Below, one piece after another: positions 33,787 through 42,974 of a stretch of 64,000 bases of DNA; position 1 is the first letter of the stretch; each line of letters begins with the position of its first letter. The notes below the pieces were generated by a model, which saw nothing but the letters and a program-made list of their open reading frames with translations, was not told the DNA's origin and did not search any database. The translations under genes and the position numbers were made by a program. The stretch comes from Rhizobium mongolense USDA 1844 (GTDB taxonomy: Bacteria > Pseudomonadota > Alphaproteobacteria > Rhizobiales > Rhizobiaceae): contig NZ_ATTQ01000003.1 in NCBI RefSeq assembly GCF_000419765.1, forward strand, positions 1-64,000, written 5' to 3'.

Positions 33787-35163
33787 TCACACCGGCAGGA
33801 TCTTGCCGGGGTTCATGATGCCCTGGGGATCGATGGCTTGCTTCAGCGAGGCCATCAGCTCGACGGCGTCTCCGTGTTCCTGACGCAGATAGCCGATCTT
33901 GCCGGTGCCGACGCCATGTTTCCCCGGTCGACGTGCCGCCGACGGAGATTGCGTGTTCGACCATCGTCTTGTTGATGGCCGCGACCTCGGCGAGCTCCGC
34001 CTTGTTTTCGGGATTTACGGCGAAGACCACATGATAGTTGCCGTCGCCGACATGGCCGAGAATGGCAGCCGGAACACTGCAGTCCTGCAACAGGGCGCGG
34101 GTCCTGAGGATGCAGCCACTGAGTTCCGATACCGGAACGCAGACATCTGATGACCAGCCCTTGGCATTCTGTCTCTGCGAGACGACTGCGTAGAAGGCGT
34201 TATGCCGGGCCTTCCAGAGGCGATTTCGCTCCTCCGGCGCGTTCGCCCATTCGAAATCCTTGCCGCCGTGATCCTTCACGATGTCCGCAACCAGCTCGAC
34301 CTGTTCCTGAACCGAGGCAGGGGACCCGTGGAATTCGAAGGCGAGGGTATCTTCGATCTTCAGCGAAAGGCCGGAATAGGAGTTGGCGGCAGCAATCAGG
34401 CGCGGTCCATCAGCTCCATCCGCGCGATAGGGATGGCAAGCTGCACGATCGCGATCGCGGCGCCGACCGCCTGCTCCACGCTCTCGAACGAGCAGAGGGC
34501 TGCCGAAATGGTTTCCGGAACGCCCTGGAGCCGCAAGGTGACGTCGGTGATGATGCCGAGCGTGCCCTCCGAGCCGACGAAGAGGCGGGTGAGGTCATAG
34601 CCGGCGGACGATTTGCGCGCCCGACCGCCGGTGCGAATGACCTGACCCGTTGGCAGTACAACGGTCAGCGACAGCACATTCTCGCGCATGGTGCCGTAGC
34701 GCACGGCGTTGGTGCCCGATGCCCGTGTCGCCGCCATGCCGCCAATCGAAGCGTTGGCGCCCGGGTCGATCGGGAAGAACACGCCCTGGTCGCGCAGATG
34801 CGCATTGAGCTGCTCGCGCGTGACGCCGGCTTGGACGGTGCAGTCGAGATCCTCGGCGCTGACACGAATGATTTGCGACATCTGCGAAAGATCGATCGAC
34901 ACGCCACCGCGCACCGCGCTCAGGTGCCCCTCGAGTGAAGTTCCCGCGCCGAATGCGATGACGGGCACGCCTGCCGCAGCGCAGAGCCGGACGGCTTCGG
35001 CCACGTCGTCAGTGCTTTGCGCGAATACCACGGCATCCGGAATTGCCGGCGTGTGATGGGATTCGCCGCGGCCATGCTGCTCGCGCAGGGCCTTCGAGAT
35101 CGAGAAGCGATCACCGAACCTTGCCAGCAATTGGCCCGATAGCTCAACGGATAAGATGCCCAT
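33787..35163 (-). pseudogene. FAD-linked oxidase (GlcD/D-lactate dehydrogenase-like), two frameshifts
   Basis: Read in sections: VIAFGAGTSLEGHLSAVRGG (FAD pyrophosphate site), GANASIGGMAATRASGTNAV and LFVGSEGTLGIIT in the first part; after a lost C near 34398, SYSGLSLKIEDTLAFEFHG and VPAAILGHVGDGNYHVVF; after an extra A near 33943, HGVGTGKIGYLRQEHG and GIMNPGKILPV. All domains are recoverable, so decay is recent. It would oxidise a 2-hydroxy acid. The BisC-like remnant follows by 43 nt, so both belonged to one unit. Confidence 0.85.
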
Positions 35164-35270
35164 CGTTCACTCCTCCTTCGGTGGTGACCGTGTCAGCCGA
35201 AATCGTGCCATGCCGTCATGATCAGGCACGGATGCAGATTGACCGGCACCAAGTCTCACCAGGCTAGCTG

Positions 35271-35873
35271 TCAGACGGCGATCTTCTCGCCGTTCAGGTG
35301 GCGCTCAAGGAAGGGCAGGCTATCCTGCCCCCAGTAGAGCTCGTCTTCGTAACGAAACGTCGGGAGGCCGAAGACGCCGGCGGTCCTGGCGTTTTCGATG
35401 TTGGATCTCCAGATCGATTGGGTGGCCTCGGCCTGGGCGCGTTCTTCCAGCTTTGTCCCGTCGATCCCTATCGAATTGGCGATTGCCTGACGCACCTCGC
35501 TCCGGCCGATATCCGCCGCGTCCGTCCAGAATGCTGTCTGCAGAGCGCGCGTGAGCCCGAGCCAGTCCAAGCCGTCCTCGATGGCAGCGATGACCGTGAA
35601 GCCGGCGGGCGTGGGATCGGACAGGGCTACGCGATTTTCGAAGTTCAGCGTCTTGCCGCGCAGGACTGCCCATCGCTTCAGGTCCTTGGTCCAGTAGGCA
35701 CGCCGGGCTTCCGGCCTGTTGCGCGAATAAATGCCACCGTTGTCTTCGATGAGAGAGATGACGTGCGGTCGGATCACGGCGTCATGCCTGGACGCGAGTT
35801 CCGAAAAGGCATCTAGGCCGATGTAAGCCCAAGGGGAGCCGATACCGAAGAAGTAATCAATAACCTTTGCCAT
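35271..35873 (-). CDS. 2-hydroxychromene-2-carboxylate isomerase / DsbA-like family protein
   Basis: 200 residues from the ATG at 35873 (AGGCGGA upstream). It has the thioredoxin-fold pattern of HCCA isomerases: IDYFFGIGSPWAYIGLDAFS at the N terminus with the S-PWAY glutathione site, the helical insertion ARRAYWTKDLKRWAVLRG, and FGLPTFRYEDELYWGQDSLP at the end. There is no CxxC redox motif. Such enzymes isomerise aromatic degradation intermediates with glutathione. The gene is 11 nt after a TetR regulator and 107 nt before the FAD oxidase, in the same orientation. Confidence 0.87.
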   Translation of the reverse strand: MAKVIDYFFGIGSPWAYIGLDAFSELASRHDAVIRPHVISLIEDNGGIYSRNRPEARRAYWTKDLKRWAVLRGKTLNFENRVALSDPTPAGFTVIAAIEDGLDWLGLTRALQTAFWTDAADIGRSEVRQAIANSIGIDGTKLEERAQAEATQSIWRSNIENARTAGVFGLPTFRYEDELYWGQDSLPFLERHLNGEKIAV

Positions 35874-35884
35874 GTTCCGCCTGT

Positions 35885-36451
35885 TCAGGACCTCATTGAA
35901 AGACGCGCTTCGTCGAATACAAAAAGCGCGCACTCCCTGGCGGTCAGCACAGCCTGGGGATCGCGCCCGACGGCAACTGTCGCCAGAGCGCCCTCGTAAA
36001 GAAGGGAAAGATGAGCGGCCGGCTGGGCCGTCTCGAGACCCGCCCTTTCCATCAGCGCGCCAAACATCTGGCTGACGGCCGCCTTATGGGCGCGCGCGAC
36101 GGTAACAACGCGTTCTGAATCCCCGTGCTCGGCCACTGCCAGGGCGAACGCGCATCCACGAAACTCCGGGCTGTCCGCCTTTTCATGCAGCCGCTCGAAG
36201 ATGAGATTGAGCTGATCCCGCGGGCGCGGGACTTCGTTCAGGACCTCTTCCAGAGAGCGGATGACCCGCTCGTGACGGTCATGAAGATAGGCGGCCACGA
36301 GATGATCCTTGGACGGGAAATGCCGATAGAGCGTTGCCTTGGCAACCTTGGTTTCTTCGATGATGCGGTCGATGCCGACAGCGCGGATACCTTCGCGGTA
36401 GAAGAGCGCGCCGGCAGACGCGAGGATGTGATCTGAAATGGAAGCTTTCAT
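35885..36451 (-). CDS. TetR/AcrR family regulator
   Basis: 188 residues starting MKASISDHILASAGALFYRE. The helix-turn-helix is GIDRIIEETKVAKATLYRHF then PSKDHLVAAYL; the rest is helical with FRGCAFALAVAEHGDSERVV. The ATG at 36451 lacks a strong ribosome site, and longer frames lack family resemblance. First gene of the leftward cluster, it probably controls itself and the isomerase/oxidase genes. Confidence 0.88.
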   Translation of the reverse strand: MKASISDHILASAGALFYREGIRAVGIDRIIEETKVAKATLYRHFPSKDHLVAAYLHDRHERVIRSLEEVLNEVPRPRDQLNLIFERLHEKADSPEFRGCAFALAVAEHGDSERVVTVARAHKAAVSQMFGALMERAGLETAQPAAHLSLLYEGALATVAVGRDPQAVLTARECALFVFDEARLSMRS

Positions 36452-36936
36452 CGAACTGCTTGCGGAACCTTCTCGAAACAGCGCGCTCTGACATGCGAGT
36501 GCAGCAAGGCAGATTTCTATGCGGCCTAACCCTCGGGAGAAAGACAGGTCATTCCATTTGGATGTGCCGTTGGAAATATTTTTGCTCCAACGCATGTGGA
36601 TAGTCTTTGGGCCTGCGACCCAGGACCTGTATGCCGGGACCCTACGTCGAGCTGCCGGGGTAAGAATCGCTATCGCCGAAATTGATCGGCCGAAGGCCCA
36701 AGCGATGATTTAAGGGATGGAGCCGTGCTAGCAGTCGTGGATTCGCCGGCTTCGGCGACTGAGCCAAACGAGCGACTCTATTCGCAGGTGCGGCGAGCGA
36801 CTGACGAATTTCGTGCGGTGGTGCCGAACTTGCTTTAAGTTTTCCGACAGTGAAGTTCGCGCTGTGGGGAGCATTTAGAGGGCATTGCCGAGATTGTGCT
36901 GCTCCCCCCGAACAAGGTTGGTGGTGAATTCGAACA
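36452..36936. other. Intergenic stretch, no gene recognised
   Basis: About 480 bases upstream of the TetR regulator; it should hold its promoter. I see only short unsupported frames. Confidence 0.4.
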
Positions 36937-37260
36937 TTATACTCGTGCGTGCGCTTTGACCTTTGAGCTGGCCAGCTTCCTCGGCGGCAAGGGCCTCGGG
37001 ACGTTCAGGCCGCGGTCTTGCCAACTGATAGCTCCAAAAATCACGAAGACCACAACAGCTATGCCGTTTGCTGCGTTCACCAATAACATCCGGGGCGGAT
37101 TGAGGGCTTTGATCTCGATGTCCTGCAATAGACTCCACGCCGCAATCATCATCAAACCGACCGCGCCGCCGAAGTAGCCGCCATAAATTCCAAGAATGAA
37201 TTGCAGCCAAGGCCACGTAGTGCGGCGAGCGAGGCCTGTTGCTTTTGACCACGGCGAGGA
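36937..37260 (-). pseudogene. TSUP (TauE/SafE-like) permease fragment
   Basis: The minus strand reads LQFILGIYGGYFGGAVGLMM, then LLQDIEIKALNPPRMLLVNA and VVVFVIFGAISWQ. This is the start of the second half of a TSUP permease, with the IYGGYFGG and LN-x6-N-x2-N motifs. The rest of the C-terminal half and the whole N-terminal half are missing. An intact TSUP gene is at 44436. Confidence 0.7.
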
Positions 37261-37311
37261 GCTTTACTGCGAATTCCTTGCTTTGGCCAACTGATAGCGG
37301 AGGGCTTCCGG

Positions 37312-38331
37312 ATGCCCAGCATGTCTCAACCGGTGCATACGCGTCTCACCAAGGTGCTAGGCTGCGATTATCCCATCATCCAAGCCGGAATGGGTGGGCC
37401 GGGTCGCTCCGAACTCTGTGCGGCGGTCAGCTCGGCCGGGGCGTTCGGCTGCATCGGCATGGTCAAAGAGAAGCCAGAGTTGATCAGGAGCGAGATCGAG
37501 GCGGTGAGGGGCAGAACGGATCGACCGTTCGGCGTCAATCTCGTTCCCTCCGTCACCGATCCGGTTCTCCTGGAGGAGGAGTTGGAGGTTTGTTTCTCTG
37601 AACGGGTCAAGGTAATCGTGTTCTTCTGGGACGTAAGGCCGGATTTGGTCGCCCGAGCGCGCGCAGCAGGTTGCAAGGTTCTCTATCAGGTTGGAAGCGT
37701 CGCCGATGCGATTGCCGCCGAACGCGCCGCGGCTGATGCAATCATTTGCCAGGGTGTCGAAGCGGGTGGTCACGTTCGTGGCAAGGTGACGTCGATGGTT
37801 CTCCTTCCCCAGGTGGTCGACGCGGTGAGTGTGCCGGTCGTCGGGTCCGGAGGGTTCGGTTCAGGGGCGAGTTTGGTCGCGGCCCTCGCGCTGGGTGCTG
37901 AAGGCATCCATTGCGGAACGGTTTTTCTGGCGACCGACGAATGCTACGCACACGACTATCATAAGCAGCGTGTCATCGACGCCGCCTCGGAGGACGCGAT
38001 TTACAACGACGTGTTTGCGATAGGCTGGCCGCCGCAGTCCCCGGTCCGCACGATCGAAAACAGCGTCACCAAGCAATATGAGAACGACTTACTCGGACAT
38101 GGTCCCGATGATTTTCCGCTCGAAGTCATCGCCCGCGACGGCGACGACGCGGTCTACCGCTTCAGCACTCACTCACCGTTGCGCGGCATGTCCGGCGAAA
38201 TGGAACCCCTAGCGCTGTACGCGGGACAGGTCTGCGGTCAAATCAAGCAAGTTCGTCCCGCAGGGGATGTCGTGCGCGACATGGTCAATGACGCCAGACA
38301 CGCACTCGCCCGTCTGCGTTCGCTGGAATAG
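37312..38331 (+). CDS. Nitronate monooxygenase family protein
   Basis: 339 residues with an FMN-binding TIM barrel of the 2-nitropropane dioxygenase type: YPIIQAGMGGPGRSELCAAV near the N terminus, FGVNLVPSVTDPVL, DAIICQGVEAGGHVRG, and PVVGSGGFGSGASLVAALAL with GAEGIHCGTVFLAT (FMN phosphate). It oxidises alkyl nitronates or related compounds. A second ATG two codons downstream is possible. Single gene, not obviously in an operon with the following resolvase remnant. Confidence 0.9.
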   Translation: MPSMSQPVHTRLTKVLGCDYPIIQAGMGGPGRSELCAAVSSAGAFGCIGMVKEKPELIRSEIEAVRGRTDRPFGVNLVPSVTDPVLLEEELEVCFSERVKVIVFFWDVRPDLVARARAAGCKVLYQVGSVADAIAAERAAADAIICQGVEAGGHVRGKVTSMVLLPQVVDAVSVPVVGSGGFGSGASLVAALALGAEGIHCGTVFLATDECYAHDYHKQRVIDAASEDAIYNDVFAIGWPPQSPVRTIENSVTKQYENDLLGHGPDDFPLEVIARDGDDAVYRFSTHSPLRGMSGEMEPLALYAGQVCGQIKQVRPAGDVVRDMVNDARHALARLRSLE

Positions 38332-38464
38332 CGGTGAGCCGATTCAATGCCGTCGAAACGAAGCGGCTCCGCAACAGTTCGAAGCGGCTGGCCCTGATTC
38401 CCGAAGCAGCGCGCGTGCTGGAATACGAAGACGAGCACGTCGCGGGTAAGGCATGAATAGGCGA

Positions 38465-39123
38465 GAAATCCCCAGTTTGCGTCGTCGCGCGTATCTATTT
38501 GCGGGTCAGCACCGAAGAACAGGACCTGGCTCGCCAAGAGGCGATGGTAGGCCAAGCCAAAGCGGCCGGATATTACATCGCCGGCGTCTACCGCGAAAAG
38601 GCGTCGGGTGCTCGCGCCGATCGGCCGGAGCTGCTACGCCTCATCTCTGACCTCAGCCGGCGAGGCTGTCATTGCGGAGAAGATCGACCGCATAAGCCGC
38701 CTGCCGTTGCCAGAGGCCGAAAAGCTCGTTGCCACAATCCGCGCGAAGGGCGCACGGCTTGCCGTGCCCGGTATTGTCGATCTGAGCGATATCGCAGCCG
38801 ACGCTGAGGGGGTCGCGAAGATCGTCCTCGAGTCGGTGCAAGAGATGTTGCTGAAACTCGCCCTGCAGGTCGCTCGTGACGATTTCGAGGATCGGCGTGA
38901 GCGCCAGCGCCAGGGCATCGATCGAGCCAGGATCAACGGCAAATACGCTGGCCGACAGGCGGACACGGCGACACACGAAAGAATCGTCGCCCTGCGAACG
39001 GGCGGAAACAGCATCGCTCGCACTGCTAAACTCGCAGGATGCAGTGAAAGCCAGGTCAAACGCGTTTGGGCGGAGCATCAACGCTCAGAAGGCAGCATGC
39101 GGGTCGGCGAAAATGCAACCTAG
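38465..39123 (+). pseudogene. Serine recombinase (resolvase-like), frameshifted
   Basis: VARIYLRVSTEEQDLARQEA opens the catalytic domain (with the nucleophilic Ser of RVST), continuing to PELLRLISDLSRRG. A shift near 38660 leads to the other frame: AVIAEKIDRISRLPLPEAEK, then a C-terminal helix-turn-helix (GGNSIARTAKLAGCSESQVKRVW). No start codon exists in the first frame before an in-frame stop, so it is doubly disabled. A mobile-element relic. Confidence 0.75.
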
Positions 39124-39154
39124 ACCATACAAAGTGGCGGCGGCACCGCCGCGC

Positions 39155-39346
39155 TCAGAGATGTCTCTCCACGTATCCGTTTACAAAGTCCCATCCCATG
39201 CCGAGTGGTTGCCTGACCAGATCGTAATGATCGTTGAACCTCTTGATGAGATGGCCCTCCAGGTCTGGTTCCCAGATTGTCGCCTCATAGCCCAGTCGGC
39301 CGCTGACAAACACGGAAAACTCTCTGAGCCCGAAACGATCTTTCAT
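39155..39346 (-). CDS. Small hypothetical protein (63 aa)
   Basis: Reads MKDRFGLREFSVFVSGRLGY then EATIWEPDLEGHLIKRFNDH. The composition looks like a real soluble protein, possibly small alpha/beta, but no ribosome site is evident. It is squeezed between resolvase and M41 remnants, so may be a fragment. Unrecognised. Confidence 0.35.
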   Translation of the reverse strand: MKDRFGLREFSVFVSGRLGYEATIWEPDLEGHLIKRFNDHYDLVRQPLGMGWDFVNGYVERHL

Positions 39347-39361
39347 CGTCTGCGCGCAAGA

Positions 39362-39600
39362 AGGCCTCCGCGGCAAGCGGGCTATCCGCTACGATGACAT
39401 CGAGGAGGGGATCCGGAGCAACCGTCCTCCCTTACCAATCAATCTGCGCTATCGTTTCGCGATCCACGAAGCGGGTCATGCGGTTGCCATCATGCTCTTG
39501 ACCTCGGACCGGTCCGTGGCCTCCACGTCGACACCGGTAGGGCGGCTAAATCGTCCCATCTCCGGTGGCGATCTTCTCACGCTCTCCTCATTCAGGAAGC
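39362..39600 (+). pseudogene. M41 (FtsH-like) peptidase fragment
   Basis: The plus strand reads AIRYDDIEEGIRSNRPPLPI, then LRYRFAIHEAGHAVAIMLLT. HEAGH is the HExxH zinc site of M41 peptidases, in the form found in rhizobial AAA-peptidase proteins. The AAA+ domain and the third zinc ligand are absent, and the fragment ends at the GlxA-type gene. Confidence 0.65.
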
Positions 39601-40542
39601 CATTGCGCTTTCGCGGGCGTTGCGCCGGATCGTCTGGGGCGGCTGTCCAAGCGTCCGCAGAAAAGCCCGGCGCATGCGATCACTATCGGCAAAGCCGGTT
39701 TCCTCCGCGATCACGTCCATGGAGTGGCGACCTTGTTCCATCATCAGCCGTGCCGCCTCCACGCGCAGGTTCTCCACGGCCTTGGCGGGCGACTGACCGG
39801 TCTCTGACCGGAAGGCTCGGCTGAACTGACGCGCGCTCAAGCCCGCCGCATCCGCGAGCTCCTCAACCGACAGAACGCTGCGCAGGTTGGCCTTGGCGTA
39901 CTCTACGGATTTCTGGATCCGGTCCGACTTCGGGTCCAGTTCGAGCAGCGCCGAAAACTGCGATTGGCCGCCGGCCCTGCGGTGGTAGACCACCAGCTTG
40001 CGTGCGACCGAGCGAGCGACGTCCTGGCCATGGTCCTTCTCGATCATGGCGAGGGTTAGGTCGACGCCCGCTGTCATCCCCGCCGACGTCCACACGGAAC
40101 CGTCGACGATGAAGATGCGATCCTCCTCGACCCTGACAGCCGGGAAGCGCTCCCGGAGTTGGCGTGCAAAAAACCAGTGCGTCGTCGCACGCCGCCCATC
40201 CAACAATCCGGATTCCGCAAGGATGAAGGCGCCGGTACAGGGCGCGGCCAGCCGTCGCGCGGTTTGCAGGGAGTGACGCGCAAATTCAATCAGCCCGGGT
40301 GTCACCGGCTCGATCGTCGTGCCGGCTCCGAATATCACGGTGTCGTAAGGCGTGCGGTCGTCGAAGGCTTTGGTGTTGACCCCAAAGCCAGCGGACGACT
40401 TGATCTCGCCGCCGGTTTGCGAAAGCAGCTCTATCTGGTAGGCCGGCTCTCCAAGCTGGAGATTGGCCATCTCGAAGGCAGTTACCGCTGCAAAACCCAA
40501 GAGCTGGAATCCTGGAAAGACGACGTAGCCGATTTTGTGCAT
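39592..40542 (-). CDS. GlxA-type AraC family regulator (DJ-1/PfpI sensor)
   Basis: 316 residues from the ATG at 40542 (AAGGGTGG upstream). The N-terminal ~180 residues are a DJ-1/PfpI-like domain (KIGYVVFPGFQLLGFAAVTA, APCTGAFILAESGLLDGRRA with TTHW). The C-terminal part has two helix-turn-helices: LSVEELADAAGLSARQFSRA with FRSETGQSP, and MDVIAEETGFADSDRMRRAF. Likely controls the adjacent oxidoreductase genes (VOC, epoxide hydrolase), which lie upstream of it in the same direction. Confidence 0.92.
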   Translation of the reverse strand: MHKIGYVVFPGFQLLGFAAVTAFEMANLQLGEPAYQIELLSQTGGEIKSSAGFGVNTKAFDDRTPYDTVIFGAGTTIEPVTPGLIEFARHSLQTARRLAAPCTGAFILAESGLLDGRRATTHWFFARQLRERFPAVRVEEDRIFIVDGSVWTSAGMTAGVDLTLAMIEKDHGQDVARSVARKLVVYHRRAGGQSQFSALLELDPKSDRIQKSVEYAKANLRSVLSVEELADAAGLSARQFSRAFRSETGQSPAKAVENLRVEAARLMMEQGRHSMDVIAEETGFADSDRMRRAFLRTLGQPPQTIRRNARESAMAS

Positions 40543-40881
40543 GACGCACCACCCTTGTCTGTAACTGCAGTATATATCACATTTACGCCATCGCAAAAAG
40601 TCCTGTGTCCTACCGGACGTTGCTCAGATCGATTGACACCAGCGGCGGATCTTCGATGACGTTATCGTGCAATGGCGCGCCCGGAGAAAGGCGCGGCGCT
40701 TCTTCGGAAACCGGATGCCGTCGGCCTCGTCGTAATCTCAGACGCGCTGTGCGGCCGTAAAGCCACCGGCGACTTTGCCACTCCGGCCTTGTTGCGGGGT
40801 CGCCACGCAGGTGAGAAGGAGCGGGCGGTACGCACTCCGGCCTTCGCTAGATTGCGTACCCGTAGACGTCATCGCCGAGAT
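40543..40881. other. Intergenic stretch, nothing recognised
   Basis: Contains the upstream region of the GlxA-type gene. A 71-codon plus-strand frame at 40672-40887 lacks family match and ribosome site; not called. Confidence 0.4.
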
Positions 40882-41511
40882 TTATGACGGCAGCGGCTTG
40901 CCGGCCTGCTCCTGTACAATGTAGTCGGCGTACCAGTCCGGCCAGTTCTCATCATGCCTGCCGCCCGTTCGCTTCTCGTGCTCGCCGTGCGCGGCCGCCG
41001 CACGCCGGAGCGCTGCCGCGAGCTCGGTCGACGAGGTGAACGTCGTGATGTCCGTATCCACGCGACCGGGCAATCGCTCGGTGACTTCCTGGAGTAGCCA
41101 TCCGTTGCCGTCCGGATCGCTGAACGAGGCGTAGGAGCGGTAGCTGCGCCGCTCGGGATCGCGACCGCTGACCGGCGGCTGTCCAGGACCGGCGCGGTGG
41201 ATGATCTCGCTCACGTCGGCGCCACGACCGATGAGTTCGGCGCGCGCGGCCTCGATATCCGACACGACGAGATAGAGCCCGCTTGCCGAGCCGGGTGCGG
41301 CCGACGTCAACCCCGTGCCGAAATGGATCGAGCTCGGCGAGCCTGGCGGTGTGAACTGCACGACCCGGAATGTGTCACCGACAGCGAAGTCGGCGTCGAG
41401 CCTCCAACCCAGACCGTCATAAAAGCGCTTTGCGCGGTCGACGTCCGAGACGGGGATAACGACAACTTCGAGTTTCAGGTCGGTTGTAGAGGTTTTGGTT
41501 GCACTGGTCAT
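40882..41511 (-). CDS. VOC (glyoxalase/bleomycin resistance) family protein
   Basis: 209 residues; GAGGAG 6 nt before the ATG at 41511. The VOC core is LKLEVVVIPVSDVDRAKRFY and the following FYDGLGWRLDAD, and YASFSDPDGNGWLLQEVTER. A C-terminal extension with WPDWYADYIVQEQAG is seen in a rhizobial/actinobacterial subgroup. VOC proteins act as dioxygenases, isomerases or drug-binding proteins using a metal. It follows the epoxide hydrolase gene by 58 nt, in the same unit. Confidence 0.88.
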   Translation of the reverse strand: MTSATKTSTTDLKLEVVVIPVSDVDRAKRFYDGLGWRLDADFAVGDTFRVVQFTPPGSPSSIHFGTGLTSAAPGSASGLYLVVSDIEAARAELIGRGADVSEIIHRAGPGQPPVSGRDPERRSYRSYASFSDPDGNGWLLQEVTERLPGRVDTDITTFTSSTELAAALRRAAAAHGEHEKRTGGRHDENWPDWYADYIVQEQAGKPLPS

Positions 41512-41569
41512 GGTTTTCTCCTCGTGGCTGGGAAAGCGGCGCCGAGCGCGCCGTGGTTTTTCAAAGCGA

Positions 41570-42925
41570 TTAGCGCAGTGACTTGAACGAGGCTCTGAGC
41601 TCCTGGGCGAAGATCTCCGGCTGCTCCCAGGCCGCAAAGTGCCCGCCTTTCGGCAGTCGATTGTAGTGGATCAGCTTTGGGAAGGCGTTCTCGGTCCAGC
41701 TGCGGGGAGCGGTGTAGATTTCGTCAGGAAAAGCACTCACCGCGACGGGGATGGTAACGCCCTTGGGAGCGAAGAATGCGAGCTTGCTCTCCCAGAAGAG
41801 GCGCCCCGAAGACAGCCCCGTGTTAGTCAGCCAGTAGAGCGTGATGTTGTCGAGGATGTCATCGCGCGTCAGCCCTTCAGAAGCCCCGTCAAAGACGCGG
41901 CCGATCAGCTTCTGGCTCTCCGGATCATGGTCAATCATCCACGCGGCAAGGGCGATGGGCGAATCGTCCAGGCCGTAGAGTGTCTGTGGCCGAGCCCCCA
42001 TTTCCTGTGCATAGCCAACACGGTGCTTGTAGAAGAAATCGAGCTGCTTCCACGCATACTCCTCGTCGCCCGTCAGGCCCGTCGGCTGCGGACCGCCGGC
42101 CAGCGCCGCTGAAATGTTGTCGGGAAGCGTGCCGGGCATGTTGGTGTGGATGCCAAGCAGCCCTGCAGGCTTCTGTAGCGCCATCTGCTCGTTGACGGCG
42201 TCACCCCAGTCGCCGCCCTGCGCGACATATTTCTTATAACCCAGGCGGTTCATCAGAACGGCCCAGGCCCGGGCGACACGCTGCGGGTCCCAGCCGAGTT
42301 CGGTGGGCTTACCGGAAAAGCCGTAACCGGGGATTGATGGAATTATGACGTCAAACGCATCGGCTGCCGTGCCGGCGTGCGCTGTAGGATTGGTCAGCGG
42401 ATCGATGATCTTCAGCTGCTCTATGATCGAACCGGGCCAGCCATGGGTGATGATGACCGGCAGCGCGTTCGGGTGCTTCGACTTCACATGGATGAAGTGG
42501 ATGTCGACGCCGTCGATATTCGTCACAAACTGGGGCAGGGCGTTCAGCCTCGCCTCGACCTTTCGCCAGTCATACTGGTTGGCCCAACAGTCGGCAAGCT
42601 TCTGCATCGTGGCAAGTCGCACGCCCTGAGAGTCGTCCATGACCAGCTCGCGATCCGGCCACCTGGTTGCCTTGATTCGCCGTTTGAGATCGGCAAGCGC
42701 CTCATCGGTTGCATGGAACTGGAATGGACGGATGGTTTCGTCGACAGCAGGCCGGGCTTCTGACGCACCCGTTATGGAAGCCTGTGCGAACTCGACGCCG
42801 CTCCGCGCAGGCGAGCTCGTTTCGGCGTGAGCCACGACCGCGGGAAGAAAAATTGCGATCGCTCCAGCCGATGCATAGGCGGAAAGGCGATTGCGCTTGC
42901 CAATTATCGAATAGAATCTCGACAT
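41570..42925 (-). CDS. Exported epoxide hydrolase (alpha/beta hydrolase with EHN domain)
   Basis: 451 residues from the ATG at 42925, which has AAGGAG 7 nt upstream. Residues 1-35 are a signal peptide (LSAYASAGAIAIFLPAVVAH, cleavage after HAE). The EHN domain covers ~64-170 with FQFHATDEALADLKRRI and TRWPDREL. The oxyanion loop HGWPGS is at 161-166, the nucleophile Asp239 in GGDWGD, and the catalytic His near 429 in GGHFAAWEQPE. It is a periplasmic member of the microsomal/juvenile-hormone epoxide hydrolase type. Part of a leftward SDR, hydrolase, VOC unit. Confidence 0.92.
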   Translation of the reverse strand: MSRFYSIIGKRNRLSAYASAGAIAIFLPAVVAHAETSSPARSGVEFAQASITGASEARPAVDETIRPFQFHATDEALADLKRRIKATRWPDRELVMDDSQGVRLATMQKLADCWANQYDWRKVEARLNALPQFVTNIDGVDIHFIHVKSKHPNALPVIITHGWPGSIIEQLKIIDPLTNPTAHAGTAADAFDVIIPSIPGYGFSGKPTELGWDPQRVARAWAVLMNRLGYKKYVAQGGDWGDAVNEQMALQKPAGLLGIHTNMPGTLPDNISAALAGGPQPTGLTGDEEYAWKQLDFFYKHRVGYAQEMGARPQTLYGLDDSPIALAAWMIDHDPESQKLIGRVFDGASEGLTRDDILDNITLYWLTNTGLSSGRLFWESKLAFFAPKGVTIPVAVSAFPDEIYTAPRSWTENAFPKLIHYNRLPKGGHFAAWEQPEIFAQELRASFKSLR

Positions 42926-42974
42926 GATCATTCTCCTTGCTTCGAGGATCGACGGAATGCCGTCAACGTACGTT

